This document shows positions 1 through 8,141 of a stretch of 64,000 nucleotides of DNA, one piece after another. Origin of the DNA: Ignavibacteriae bacterium HGW-Ignavibacteriae-4 (GTDB lineage Bacteria; Bacteroidota; Ignavibacteria; Kapaibacteriales; UBA2268); contig PGYR01000002.1 in the NCBI GenBank assembly GCA_002839765.1, positions 1-64,000 on the forward strand, in the 5' to 3' direction. Each line of letters starts with the position of its first letter. The first letter of the stretch is position 1. The notes under the pieces were generated by a model that was not told the origin of the DNA, searched no databases, and was given only the letters and a program-made list of their open reading frames with translations. The position numbers and the translations under genes are program-made.

Positions 1-1276
1 TCCCAGTAATAGTTGAATTACCAGCTCCTAAAGTACCTGTAGTAGCAATATCACCAGTAGCGTCAGCAACAGTAAATACTCCATCAACATCTAAACCACC
101 GTCTGCCGATAATAAACCAGTTACATCTAATGTTCCACCAACAGTAGTATTACCATTAGTTGGATCAACAGTAGTTGTACCAACTGTTAAGTTAGCTCCA
201 GTAATATCTAATCCAGCAGTTGCATCAACATTACCATTTAAAGTAACCTGACCAGCAGAAACAGTTAAGCCACCACCTAAAGTAGTAAGTCCATTACCAA
301 CAGTAAATGTCTTAGTACCTGTTACAGAAACATCACCGTTTAGAGTCGAAGTCCCACCTACGATTAAGTTACTTGTGGTTGGGTCAATAGAAGTAGTACC
401 TACTTGAAGTGCTGAGTTAGTTACTGTAGCCCCAAGAACTGTTAGAGAACCACCAACTGTCATATCACCACTTTTCTTGATGATAAATGCATCAGATCTA
501 TTATTCGAATCTATGCCATTACCGATTACAAAGGCTCTATCTGCATTATCTGGTGCAGCAGTGTTAGCTACTGAATAAGTAGTATTGTAACTACCGATAG
601 CAACTTCACCGTAAGACGGTGCAGTAGTTCCTTCACCAAATGCAACAGCACCTTTACCGCTAGCTTTATTATCTTTACCAGCAGCGAATGAGAAGTCACC
701 TAAGTTTGCTTCATTCCAACTTGGAGTGTTTACTTTACCAGTTCTGAACGCAGCTTTGCTATGGTCAAAGAAGAACTTAGTTTCTTCTACATTTGAAAGT
801 CTATTTAATTTAACTGAACCAAATACAAAATCGTTTGTTAGATTTGTTGTATCTGGGAAAGTAACACCTTCAGCAGAACTGAAACCATCATTCAAGATAT
901 TACCGTTACCAGTTGATGCTTGAGTAGTTATCATATCTAATAAATTGAATTGTGCTACTAAATTACCACTAACTTTAATGTCAACAATTACGTTAGGGTT
1001 GATAGCATTAGGTTGTATTCCACCCCAATCCGGATCACCTTCACCTACTACGAAAGAAACTACACCAGATGTGTTGGGTGTTAAAGTTTTTTCAAAATTG
1101 GGCTTTAATGGTAATGGAAATTTCTTAATTGGATTATTTGGATCTGTGTAGTCGTTTAATTCAACTTTGAAAGTTGCTCCTGTTGGATAGTTTAGACCAA
1201 TACGAACTGGTTCTAATGCGGTACCGCTAACATATAGCAGAAACACCGTTGATATTAATAGAATAATTTTTTTCAT
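1..1276 (-). CDS. YadA-head-like surface fibre protein, 5' part (open at left edge)
   Basis: I translated the minus strand from the ATG at 1276 and found no stop to the window edge, about 425 codons; the ORF track omits it because it has no stop. The start encodes a signal peptide (MKKIILLISTVFLLYVSGTA). Residues about 20-170 form an unassigned domain. It is followed by YadA-head-like repeats (ASGKGAVAFGEG, YGEVAIGSYN), then many short Thr/Gly/Val-rich beta-helical repeats of the type LTVGTTTVDPTNGNTTVGG. Such arrays occur in trimeric adhesins and in fibre proteins that end in an endosialidase-type chaperone. The C-terminal end lies outside the window, so anchor type and secretion route are unknown. 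The plus-strand ORFs at 726 and 945 are shadows of it. Sure of the gene; fibre role inferred. Confidence 0.85.
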   Translation of the reverse strand, partial: MKKIILLISTVFLLYVSGTALEPVRIGLNYPTGATFKVELNDYTDPNNPIKKFPLPLKPNFEKTLTPNTSGVVSFVVGEGDPDWGGIQPNAINPNVIVDIKVSGNLVAQFNLLDMITTQASTGNGNILNDGFSSAEGVTFPDTTNLTNDFVFGSVKLNRLSNVEETKFFFDHSKAAFRTGKVNTPSWNEANLGDFSFAAGKDNKASGKGAVAFGEGTTAPSYGEVAIGSYNTTYSVANTAAPDNADRAFVIGNGIDSNNRSDAFIIKKSGDMTVGGSLTVLGATVTNSALQVGTTSIDPTTSNLIVGGTSTLNGDVSVTGTKTFTVGNGLTTLGGGLTVSAGQVTLNGNVDATAGLDITGANLTVGTTTVDPTNGNTTVGGTLDVTGLLSADGGLDVDGVFTVADATGDIATTGTLGAGNSTITG

Positions 1277-1325
1277 AGCACACCATATTAAAATTGATTT
1301 ATAAATTTTTTCAATTTAACTATAT

Positions 1326-1344
1326 TCTTAGAAATATTCTAAGA
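1326..1344. promoter_or_regulatory. perfect 8-3-8 inverted repeat upstream of the fibre gene
   Basis: TCTTAGAA-ATA-TTCTAAGA is a perfect palindrome 50 bases upstream of the fibre gene start. It could be an operator; without a T-run it is a poor terminator. A palindrome of the same 8-3-8 geometry but different sequence lies upstream of the large surface gene at 17138. The rest of 1277-1513 is AT-rich with nothing else recognised. Confidence 0.3.
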
Positions 1345-1513
1345 TTATAGAAATTTTATAAGTCCAATAATTATGCCAAATAAGGAGTTTTTATTAAAAT
1401 TAGCCTATATGCGAAACATTCGATACAAAAAATAGTATTTATAAAAGTGATAATAGACAGTCACAATAATATTTATTTTAATAATAATAATGATATTTTA
1501 TGAGAGGTAAGTA

Positions 1514-3034
1514 ATGAAAAAACAAATGGTCAGATCATCATTATTAATTGCTTTTGGTATGTTTGTTGGAGTTTTATTAATCTCCAATTTCTCTCCAAGT
1601 AGCATAGGTGATATATTCGCATCTACTAAAAAATTCGGTGCAGACAATCCCCCTGTAACACAATCTGATGCTATGAGGACACTGAATACCGCTTTTACTA
1701 GTGTATCGGAAGCAGTCCTACCTAGCGTAGTTAGTATTGAGGTGACATCTTCTAGAAAGATTACTCGTGGACAAGAGTTTTTTGAGTTTTTCCGACCTCG
1801 TGATAATGGCGGGGCAGAAGAGGAAAGCTTGGTTAAAGGGAATGGTTCAGGAGTTTTTATCTCTGCTGATGGTTATATAGTAACTAATAATCACGTAGTG
1901 GAAGATGCAAAAGAGATAAAAGTAACAACTTACGACAAACGTACATACAAAGCGACTTTAGTTGGGGCGGACCCTTTAACTGATCTTGCCGTTCTAAAAC
2001 TAGAAGGCGGTGGAGATTTCCCTGCTGCACATTTTGCTGATATAAGTTCTGTGAAAGTCGGCGAATGGGTAATGGCTGTGGGTAATCCACTAGGGCTAAC
2101 TTCAACCGTTACTACTGGTATAGTGAGTGCAATAGGTAGAGGACAACTAGGAATGAGCAAAAGTAGTTACTCGGTGGAATACTATATTCAAACCGATGCG
2201 GCTATTAATCCTGGTAACTCTGGTGGTGGATTGTTCGATATGAATGGCTCGCTAACAGGTATCAATACTGCAATAGCAACTAGTACTGGTAATTATATTG
2301 GATATGGTTTTGCTATTCCAGTAGATTTGGTCAAATCAGTTGTTGATGATCTAATAGATGACGGTGAAATTAACCGTGGATATATTGGTGTTAGCATTAA
2401 TAGTGTTCGTGACGAAGTCGAAGCAAAAGCTTTAGGTTTGGACGGTGTATATGGTGTAGTGGTAGGAAGTATTCTTAATGGAAGTGCGGCAGAAGATGCA
2501 GGTATTGAGGCAGGCGACGTGTTGCTAGAACTAGAGGGTGAAAAATTATTCTCTTCTGGAGAGCTACAAAGTAGAATAGCACAGAAAAGAGCAGGTGATA
2601 AAGTTAATGTTCTAATACTTAGAAATGGTAAGAAATTAACTAAGACTGTTAAGCTACGTGCTAGAGACGAAGATAATAAAGGGTTTGCTGATAATAGCAA
2701 GCAAGAAGCAGAAACTGGAGTAAGTAAAAACTCACCTGTTAATTTCGAGAAGTTAGGTTTCAAAATTGAAAAGCTAACCGACAAAATCAAAAAGGAATAT
2801 AGTACCGATCACGGTGTACTAATAACTGAGGTTAAGCGATTCAGTGCTGCGTCTGACAGGGGAATGTTTCCCAATGGAGTAATAGTAGAAGCGGACAGAA
2901 AAGATGTCAATACTACTAGAGATCTGAAAGACATAATTGACGATAAAAAACCTGGTGATGCTATGCTAATTAAGGTGAAGTATCCGGAAGTAACAAGAAT
3001 TATCGCAATTCAGATTCCAGAATCAGAAGGTTAG
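1514..3034 (+). CDS. Do/HtrA family periplasmic serine protease
   Basis: This is a DegP/HtrA-type protease-chaperone that degrades or refolds damaged envelope proteins. An N-terminal hydrophobic segment (about residues 8-26) is a signal or membrane anchor. The trypsin-like domain (about 55-285) carries the full triad: His127 in TNNHVV, Asp157 in DPLTDLAV and Ser237 in NPGNSGGG. A first PDZ domain follows at about 290-385, and a more divergent second PDZ at about 415-505. At 506 residues it has the usual length for a two-PDZ Do protease. The start is supported by GAGG about 8 bases upstream. It is a single-gene unit closed by a hairpin terminator. Family call is firm; which Deg paralogue it corresponds to cannot be decided. 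Confidence 0.95.
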   Translation: MKKQMVRSSLLIAFGMFVGVLLISNFSPSSIGDIFASTKKFGADNPPVTQSDAMRTLNTAFTSVSEAVLPSVVSIEVTSSRKITRGQEFFEFFRPRDNGGAEEESLVKGNGSGVFISADGYIVTNNHVVEDAKEIKVTTYDKRTYKATLVGADPLTDLAVLKLEGGGDFPAAHFADISSVKVGEWVMAVGNPLGLTSTVTTGIVSAIGRGQLGMSKSSYSVEYYIQTDAAINPGNSGGGLFDMNGSLTGINTAIATSTGNYIGYGFAIPVDLVKSVVDDLIDDGEINRGYIGVSINSVRDEVEAKALGLDGVYGVVVGSILNGSAAEDAGIEAGDVLLELEGEKLFSSGELQSRIAQKRAGDKVNVLILRNGKKLTKTVKLRARDEDNKGFADNSKQEAETGVSKNSPVNFEKLGFKIEKLTDKIKKEYSTDHGVLITEVKRFSAASDRGMFPNGVIVEADRKDVNTTRDLKDIIDDKKPGDAMLIKVKYPEVTRIIAIQIPESEG

Positions 3035-3062
3035 AATCGTAGAAGTAGATATTTAAAACTAG

Positions 3063-3097
3063 AATGCCATTCTCTTAAGTTGAGGATGGCATTTTTT
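3063..3097 (+). terminator. rho-independent terminator of the HtrA gene
   Basis: Stem AATGCCAT / ATGGCATT with an intervening loop of about 15 bases, followed by TTTTTTATTTT, 28 bases after the protease stop codon. Confidence 0.8.
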
Positions 3098-3150
3098 ATT
3101 TTAAACCCGATTTTCTATATCCTTCTTTTTATCTCAAAGTCAGTGCTGGG

Positions 3151-3549
3151 TTAGAATCCCGTTGATTCTCGCTCTGCTGCTTCGTTTATTCTAAATAGGA
3201 AATTCCTTGCTATCATCTGAGCTCGAGCCATTGCTTCCTCGGCTCTCACACCTTCGAAAAGTTCATCTATCGTTTCGCCGAAAAGTCGTAGCCATTCCGC
3301 AAATTGTATTTCACTCATCTGAGTTTTTTTACTTAGAACTATGTGCTTTAGCATAGGGTTACCTCTGAATTGGTTCTCGCCGAATAGTATTCCTGCCCAG
3401 AAATTGTACATGTGGGGTAGGTGTGTATCCCAATCAATTGCAGCTATATCGTTGAATATAAACCCAAGTATTGGGCTTGCCTGTACTTTACCATAGAAAG
3501 TATCGACCATCAGTTTTATATCTTCTTTGTCTCTTATATCGTGTTTCAT
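3151..3549 (-). CDS. group III truncated haemoglobin
   Basis: A 132-residue globin of the truncated (2/2) group III type. The characteristic LPHMYNFW segment is at residues 44-51, and His69 in NPMLKHI is the likely proximal haem ligand. Other conserved aromatic positions (FAEWLRLF) fit group III. Members bind haem and oxygen or nitric oxide and are usually linked to NO or oxygen chemistry in the cytoplasm. No signal peptide. It sits alone between the HtrA terminator and the methylthiotransferase gene, with no visible regulatory site. The 3550-3802 gap upstream of it shows nothing recognisable. Family call is good; physiological ligand is not shown. Confidence 0.85.
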   Translation of the reverse strand: MKHDIRDKEDIKLMVDTFYGKVQASPILGFIFNDIAAIDWDTHLPHMYNFWAGILFGENQFRGNPMLKHIVLSKKTQMSEIQFAEWLRLFGETIDELFEGVRAEEAMARAQMIARNFLFRINEAAERESTGF

Positions 3550-3802
3550 TTTATTTTTTCATTGTAAAGGAAAGTATCGGAATTAAACATCGGACTATTT
3601 AGTCTTTTATTGTAGAGCTATTTAATTAAATTTAGTTTTTTAGAAAAGAATAAGGTTATTTTATATTAGTAACTGTACAGCTAATGGCTGGCAGTAAGGG
3701 CTTTGGAATTTTCGAATTACTATTTATCGACTTTAGCTTGCATACCAAGGCAAAAGAATGATTGGTATTGCACTCCTGTTAGAACAATAACATTCGACAA
3801 CT

Positions 3803-5152
3803 TTACCCAATCACGGGCAGCTTGAATCGCTTAGTTGGTGTTCGTTTGACTTCAGTTCGTAGCTCGGTCAGTTCACCGAATACACGGCTTTCTATCATAT
3901 TGTTGATTTGAATTTTGTGAGGTACTTGAGGTAAATCTGCAGGAGCTGGGAATATGACATTCACATAGTTCTCCGTCCATCCTCGCCACATACCGTTTTG
4001 TTCATTGTACATTTCTGGAATTACTACTCGCTCTGTTCCTACTTGAGATTCATCAAACTCTAATCGCTTTCTGTCTGATAAATCACGAAGTTGATGAGTT
4101 CTCTCTTTACGAACATCATGAGGAACAACTCCATCGAAGTTAATCGCTTTAGTGTTCTCACGTTCGGAGTAAGTAAATACGTGGAGATAAGAAATTGGCA
4201 ATCCATTAAGGAAATCATAAGTTTCTTGAGCTAATTCGTCCGTCTCACCTGGGAAACCGACTATAACGTCAACTCCTATACAGCAATGTGGCATTACTTC
4301 TTTTATACGTAATACCAAATCGTGATAATACGTTGCCTTGTAGCGGCGTTTCATCATTCGCAATAGCTCTTGCGAACCAGATTGTAGTGGTATATGGAAA
4401 TGCGGTACTATATTCTTCGAATTCGCAACTACTTCTAGTACTTCTTCCGTCAAAAGATTTGGCTCTATGGAAGATATACGAATACGCATATCACCTGATT
4501 CTTTGTCTATCAACTTCAGTGCGTCAACGAATTTCATTCCGTCATCAGTCTTATAATCACCGAGGTTTATACCTGATAACACTACTTCGCGGTAACCATC
4601 ATCTATTAATCCTTGCATCTCTTTCGCTATCTGGTCATAAGGCATACTACGGCTATGACCACGAGCAAGCGGGATAGTGCAGAATGAACAATGATAATCA
4701 CATCCATCTTGGATTTTCAGCACAGCGCGGGTACGACCTGTATTGTCTGAAACCGCTGATGTGTGGAATGGAGCATCATCTAAATCAGAGACAAATATCT
4801 CGGTTTTAGTATTCTTATTAAAATTTTCTATTAGGTTCGGAATTTCAAATTTATGCTTCGTACCTATAACAGCATCTACACCTTCTATCTTAGCCAGTTG
4901 TTCAGGTTGCAGTTGTGCATAGCATCCCAAAACACCCACGAAAGCGTTAGGCGAACGGCGAAGAGCACGGCGAACAATCTTCCTACAATCGGCATCTGCT
5001 CTATGAGTTACAGTGCATGTATTCACAAGCACTATATCAGATTTCTCTTCGAAATCAACTACATTATGCCCTAACTCCTCGAATTGTTTTGCTATACGAG
5101 AGATGTCGGCGAGATTGACTTTGCAGCCCAGATTATAAAAACTAATATTCAT
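3803..5152 (-). CDS. mtaB: MtaB-type tRNA methylthiotransferase (radical SAM)
   Basis: This enzyme adds a methylthio group to C2 of N6-threonylcarbamoyladenosine at tRNA position 37, using two iron-sulfur clusters. The N-terminal MiaB-type domain supplies Cys10 (LGCKVN), Cys46 (NTCTVT) and Cys77 (LGCYAQ). The radical-SAM cluster is Cys151, Cys155 and Cys158 in CDYHCSFC. The C-terminal region (about 370-440) is where the family carries its TRAM RNA-binding domain. The LGCKVN start and order of motifs favour the MtaB clade over MiaB and RimO. Length 449 is typical. It is a monocistronic minus-strand gene. The clade assignment rests on motif recall, not on a tree. Confidence 0.88.
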   Translation of the reverse strand: MNISFYNLGCKVNLADISRIAKQFEELGHNVVDFEEKSDIVLVNTCTVTHRADADCRKIVRRALRRSPNAFVGVLGCYAQLQPEQLAKIEGVDAVIGTKHKFEIPNLIENFNKNTKTEIFVSDLDDAPFHTSAVSDNTGRTRAVLKIQDGCDYHCSFCTIPLARGHSRSMPYDQIAKEMQGLIDDGYREVVLSGINLGDYKTDDGMKFVDALKLIDKESGDMRIRISSIEPNLLTEEVLEVVANSKNIVPHFHIPLQSGSQELLRMMKRRYKATYYHDLVLRIKEVMPHCCIGVDVIVGFPGETDELAQETYDFLNGLPISYLHVFTYSERENTKAINFDGVVPHDVRKERTHQLRDLSDRKRLEFDESQVGTERVVIPEMYNEQNGMWRGWTENYVNVIFPAPADLPQVPHKIQINNMIESRVFGELTELRTEVKRTPTKRFKLPVIG

Positions 5153-5285
5153 TACTTTGTACGATTTTAATTCATTGCATTCAAAAGAACTACCAAATTA
5201 CGAGATTATTTTGGAATAAGGAAAGAAAAAGGGATTTTGGATAGTAGAGACGTATCGTTAACGACTCCAAACATCTTGTAATCAT

Positions 5286-5335
5286 GTCATTGCGATGACA
5301 CTGAGCAAAGCGAAGTGGAGGTGGCAATCTCAGGA
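5286..5335 (+). repeat. interspersed GTCATTGCGA-type repeat
   Basis: GTCATTGCGATGACACTGAG followed by a GCGAAG core and GGCAATCTCAGGA. This pattern, a GTCATTGCGA head and GCAATCTCAGGA tail around a variable core, resembles intergenic repeats met in many bacterial genomes. It sits in the 525-base gap 5153-5677, which otherwise holds decayed repeat fragments at 5403-5490 (GGAGGGATTTAGGGAGGTGT and a partial reverse form) and no gene. Confidence 0.55.
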
Positions 5336-5487
5336 TTATTTATTCTAACACAAATCCACAGGCATTAAAATAGTCCAAGAAGAATAAGAAGGTCATGCAA
5401 GTCCATCCTTGAGGAGGGATTTAGGGAGGTGTCAACTATATCTAAGTATTATTAATTACTTTGAATCCCCCAAACCTCTTATTCTCC

Positions 5488-5527
5488 CGTCACTCAGAGC
5501 GGAACGAAGTGGAGTGAAGAGTCTAGG
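5488..5527 (+). repeat. interspersed CGTCACTCAGAGC...GAAGAGTC-TAGG repeat
   Basis: CGTCACTCAGAGCGGAACGA then GTGAAGAGTCTAGG. The same ends (ACTC near one side, GAGTCC/T AGG at the other) with a different core recur at 53312-53350 and, inverted, at 60993-61022, so this is a dispersed family with at least three members here. Confidence 0.6.
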
Positions 5528-5677
5528 TTAAATACACTTGACTATAATTATATATAAATAAATACAAACCCTCATTACCTATTAAAACTTATATACTTAA
5601 CCGCTATTTCATCAAGTTTCACCCAAAAAAACTTTGTATTTTGTGAGACGTTTTTCGTGTTCATGTGTCTATATAGT

Positions 5678-6913
5678 ATGAAGAATTACATTTTTGCAAT
5701 AATATTTATTTCCTCTCTTAATCTATTCTCAATGGAATATGATTTAGATGTTATCACTTTGCCCTATGACTCGTTGAATATCGAGGACATAGTAGTCTCG
5801 AACTTCACTATACTAGCTCGGTCTGGCAATACTATATATAAGTCCACTGATGATGGTACAACTTGGAAAATAGCCTTCGATTCGGAGCTAAAAGTCAACC
5901 AACTTTATTCCAAAGACCCACATACTATATTATTAGTAGGTGAAAAAGGAATGGTCTATAGAACTATGGACTACGGAGAAACTTGGCTGGATGAGAGAGT
6001 GGAAGATAAGTATGATATAAATATGATAGCTGCTAAAGATTATACTAATTATTTTGCAGTATCAGGTCACCAATGGTTTTTTTATAAAGAAAGTCTTAAT
6101 TCAGATTGGCAAACTTTATATTATGAAAGCCCTGTCTATTTATCGACTCTTGCTTATGGTAATGGAAGATATTATTTTGGAGGTGGTAGCACTTCCCGTA
6201 ATTATGAATATCGTAATGAGCAGTATTATGAATTTTCTTTGAAAATATACACATTCTATGGAACTGGATTCGGTAGATTAGAGATTGGTCATGAATGGGG
6301 AGGAACCAATCATGTTCAAATACGTGAAGCAGATTCTTTAAGATTATTCAATAGTGATGATTCTCTATACTATTCCGTAACTGATTTTGGAGATTGCTAT
6401 GTAACATACGAAGATGATTTTCAATTTGGTTATGAAAAATATTACGATTTATACAAGCTTAAAAGTGATGTTGCCGTTGGATTATTAGATTATTCAGATA
6501 CTTTATATATTTTTTCAAGAAAAGGTAAATTAGAGATAATTCAGAAAAAGAATATTCCAGAAAATGGATTAATTAAGGATATTTTCGATTTGAATATTGA
6601 CCTAGTAAATCAACTTAATAATCCATACCGGAGGGTAATTTATATAGCTTCAAACAACTCTCGAATTTACAAGATGAGTATATATGAACCGATATCATCG
6701 ATACAAGTTGAGACAAACAATTTGATAAAGCAGTATAATGAGGTCCTTTGGATAGATGATGAGGTTGAACTCTTAGGAATCTATAATTATATTGGGCAAA
6801 AAGAATTATTGAATTATCAATCAGAAAACAGAATTATTCTGAAAAAAGGAATATATTTTATAAGTTATTTATTTAAAAACAACTTTTTGACATCTAAAAT
6901 ACTGGTGAACTAA
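5678..6913 (+). CDS. secreted BNR/Asp-box surface protein, copy 1
   Basis: A secreted beta-propeller-like protein with Asp-box/BNR signatures (STDDGTTWK, TMDYGETW). I prefer the ATG at 5678 over 5657, because it starts directly with a signal peptide (MKNYIFAIIFISSLNLFS). The C-terminal end (KKGIYFISYLFKNN...ILVN) resembles a weak T9SS sorting tail. It is 49 bases from a tandem paralogue at 6965. The first 91 residues after the signal are almost identical to that copy, the middle is strongly diverged, and the stretch near NNSRIYKMSIYEP to YIGQK is again near-identical. Function unknown; a cell-surface role is inferred from the signal peptide and the fold. Confidence 0.8.
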   Translation: MKNYIFAIIFISSLNLFSMEYDLDVITLPYDSLNIEDIVVSNFTILARSGNTIYKSTDDGTTWKIAFDSELKVNQLYSKDPHTILLVGEKGMVYRTMDYGETWLDERVEDKYDINMIAAKDYTNYFAVSGHQWFFYKESLNSDWQTLYYESPVYLSTLAYGNGRYYFGGGSTSRNYEYRNEQYYEFSLKIYTFYGTGFGRLEIGHEWGGTNHVQIREADSLRLFNSDDSLYYSVTDFGDCYVTYEDDFQFGYEKYYDLYKLKSDVAVGLLDYSDTLYIFSRKGKLEIIQKKNIPENGLIKDIFDLNIDLVNQLNNPYRRVIYIASNNSRIYKMSIYEPISSIQVETNNLIKQYNEVLWIDDEVELLGIYNYIGQKELLNYQSENRIILKKGIYFISYLFKNNFLTSKILVN

Positions 6914-6964
6914 ATAAAAACTTTATTATTCATATTAGCATTCTCCTCTCTTAATCTATTCTCA

Positions 6965-8140
6965 ATGGAATATGATTTAGATGTTATCACTTTGCCCTAT
7001 GATTCGCTGAATATCGAAGACATAGTTGTCTCGAACTTCACCATACTAGCTCGCTCTGGTAATACTATATACAAGTCCACAGATGATGGTACAACTTGGA
7101 AAATCGCATTCGAATCGGAGCTGAAAATCAACCAGCTATACTCCAAAGATCCACATACTATACTATTAGTCGGTGAAAAAGGAATGGTCTATAGAACTAT
7201 GGACTATGGAGAAACTTGGCTGGATGAGAGAGTGGAAACTGATAGCACATTAATCAAAGTAGCAGCTAGAAACTATCAAGACTATGTTGCCCTTGCAGAA
7301 ACTCGATGGTTATATCATAAGTTTAGTCCTGATAAGGATTGGCTTGCAGTCAATACAAGAGCGGCTGTATATCTTTCAACATTAATTGAATATCAAGATT
7401 CTTACTATTATGGTGGTGGTTTTCTAGAGAGTGACGAATCAAGGGGAAACGACCATATGTATAATTTCTCTCAACCAAGATATAAATACACCTTTGGAGA
7501 AATAATAACTTCTGACCCAATTAATAAGATTTTTAGTTCTAATAAAAGTGAACGAGACAATTACAGAACTGATTCTTTGAATTTATTAACTTCAAACAAT
7601 ATCCAATATATAACAGTAAAACATAATGATTATAGTGCAATTAGCTCTTACTACGCTTTAGTAATAAACCTAATTCCTTCTTTATCAATAAAAAGTAAAG
7701 TCACAGGAATTGAGAATATAAATGATACAGTTTACGCAATTGGTAGGAGCGGAGAAATAGTTGTTGCAAAAGAAAGTGACTTTGGAGTAAGTTACAAAAC
7801 TAAAATTGATACTAAACAACTTGGTTTCATTGTTAATAGTGTCGTTAGACCTTATAGAAAGGCACTTTACCTAGCTTCAAATAACTCTCGAATTTACAAG
7901 ATGAGTATATACGAGCCAGTGTCATCAATACAAGTAGAGACAAACAATTTGATAAAGCAATATAATGATGCGCTTTGGATAGATGATGAGGTTGAACTCT
8001 TAGGAATCTATAATTATATTGGGCAGAAGCAGAACATTAATCGAAGTTCAAATAACTATCTTGAGTTCAAGCATGGTATTTATTACTTATCATATAAGTA
8101 CAAAAATAAAATCTACAACCATAAAGTAATGGTAAACTAA
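6965..8140 (+). CDS. secreted BNR/Asp-box surface protein, copy 2 (start codon lost or ATA)
   Basis: Tandem paralogue of the preceding gene with the same Asp-box motifs. From the annotated ATG (6965) the product would lack a signal peptide. Reading upstream in frame gives IKTLLFILAFSSLNLFS, a clear signal-peptide match to copy 1, back to an ATA codon at 6914 that directly follows the TAA of copy 1. The ATG expected there is therefore ATA. Either ATA initiates (perhaps by re-initiation after the adjacent stop) or the gene has lost export. There is no other damage in the reading frame. The C-terminal tail (FKHGIYYLSYKYKN) resembles copy 1. One base separates it from the PKD gene downstream, so an operon of three is likely. 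Confidence 0.75.
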   Translation: MEYDLDVITLPYDSLNIEDIVVSNFTILARSGNTIYKSTDDGTTWKIAFESELKINQLYSKDPHTILLVGEKGMVYRTMDYGETWLDERVETDSTLIKVAARNYQDYVALAETRWLYHKFSPDKDWLAVNTRAAVYLSTLIEYQDSYYYGGGFLESDESRGNDHMYNFSQPRYKYTFGEIITSDPINKIFSSNKSERDNYRTDSLNLLTSNNIQYITVKHNDYSAISSYYALVINLIPSLSIKSKVTGIENINDTVYAIGRSGEIVVAKESDFGVSYKTKIDTKQLGFIVNSVVRPYRKALYLASNNSRIYKMSIYEPVSSIQVETNNLIKQYNDALWIDDEVELLGIYNYIGQKQNINRSSNNYLEFKHGIYYLSYKYKNKIYNHKVMVN

Positions 8141-8141
8141 A

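Noticed and set aside
726-1151. Two plus-strand ORFs of 65 and 68 residues
   Set aside because: They lie antisense within the continuous minus-strand fibre gene and have no protein features of their own.
2293-2790. 165-residue minus-strand ORF within the HtrA gene
   Set aside because: Antisense shadow of a firmly identified protease; Ser/Leu-rich translation typical of a reverse frame.
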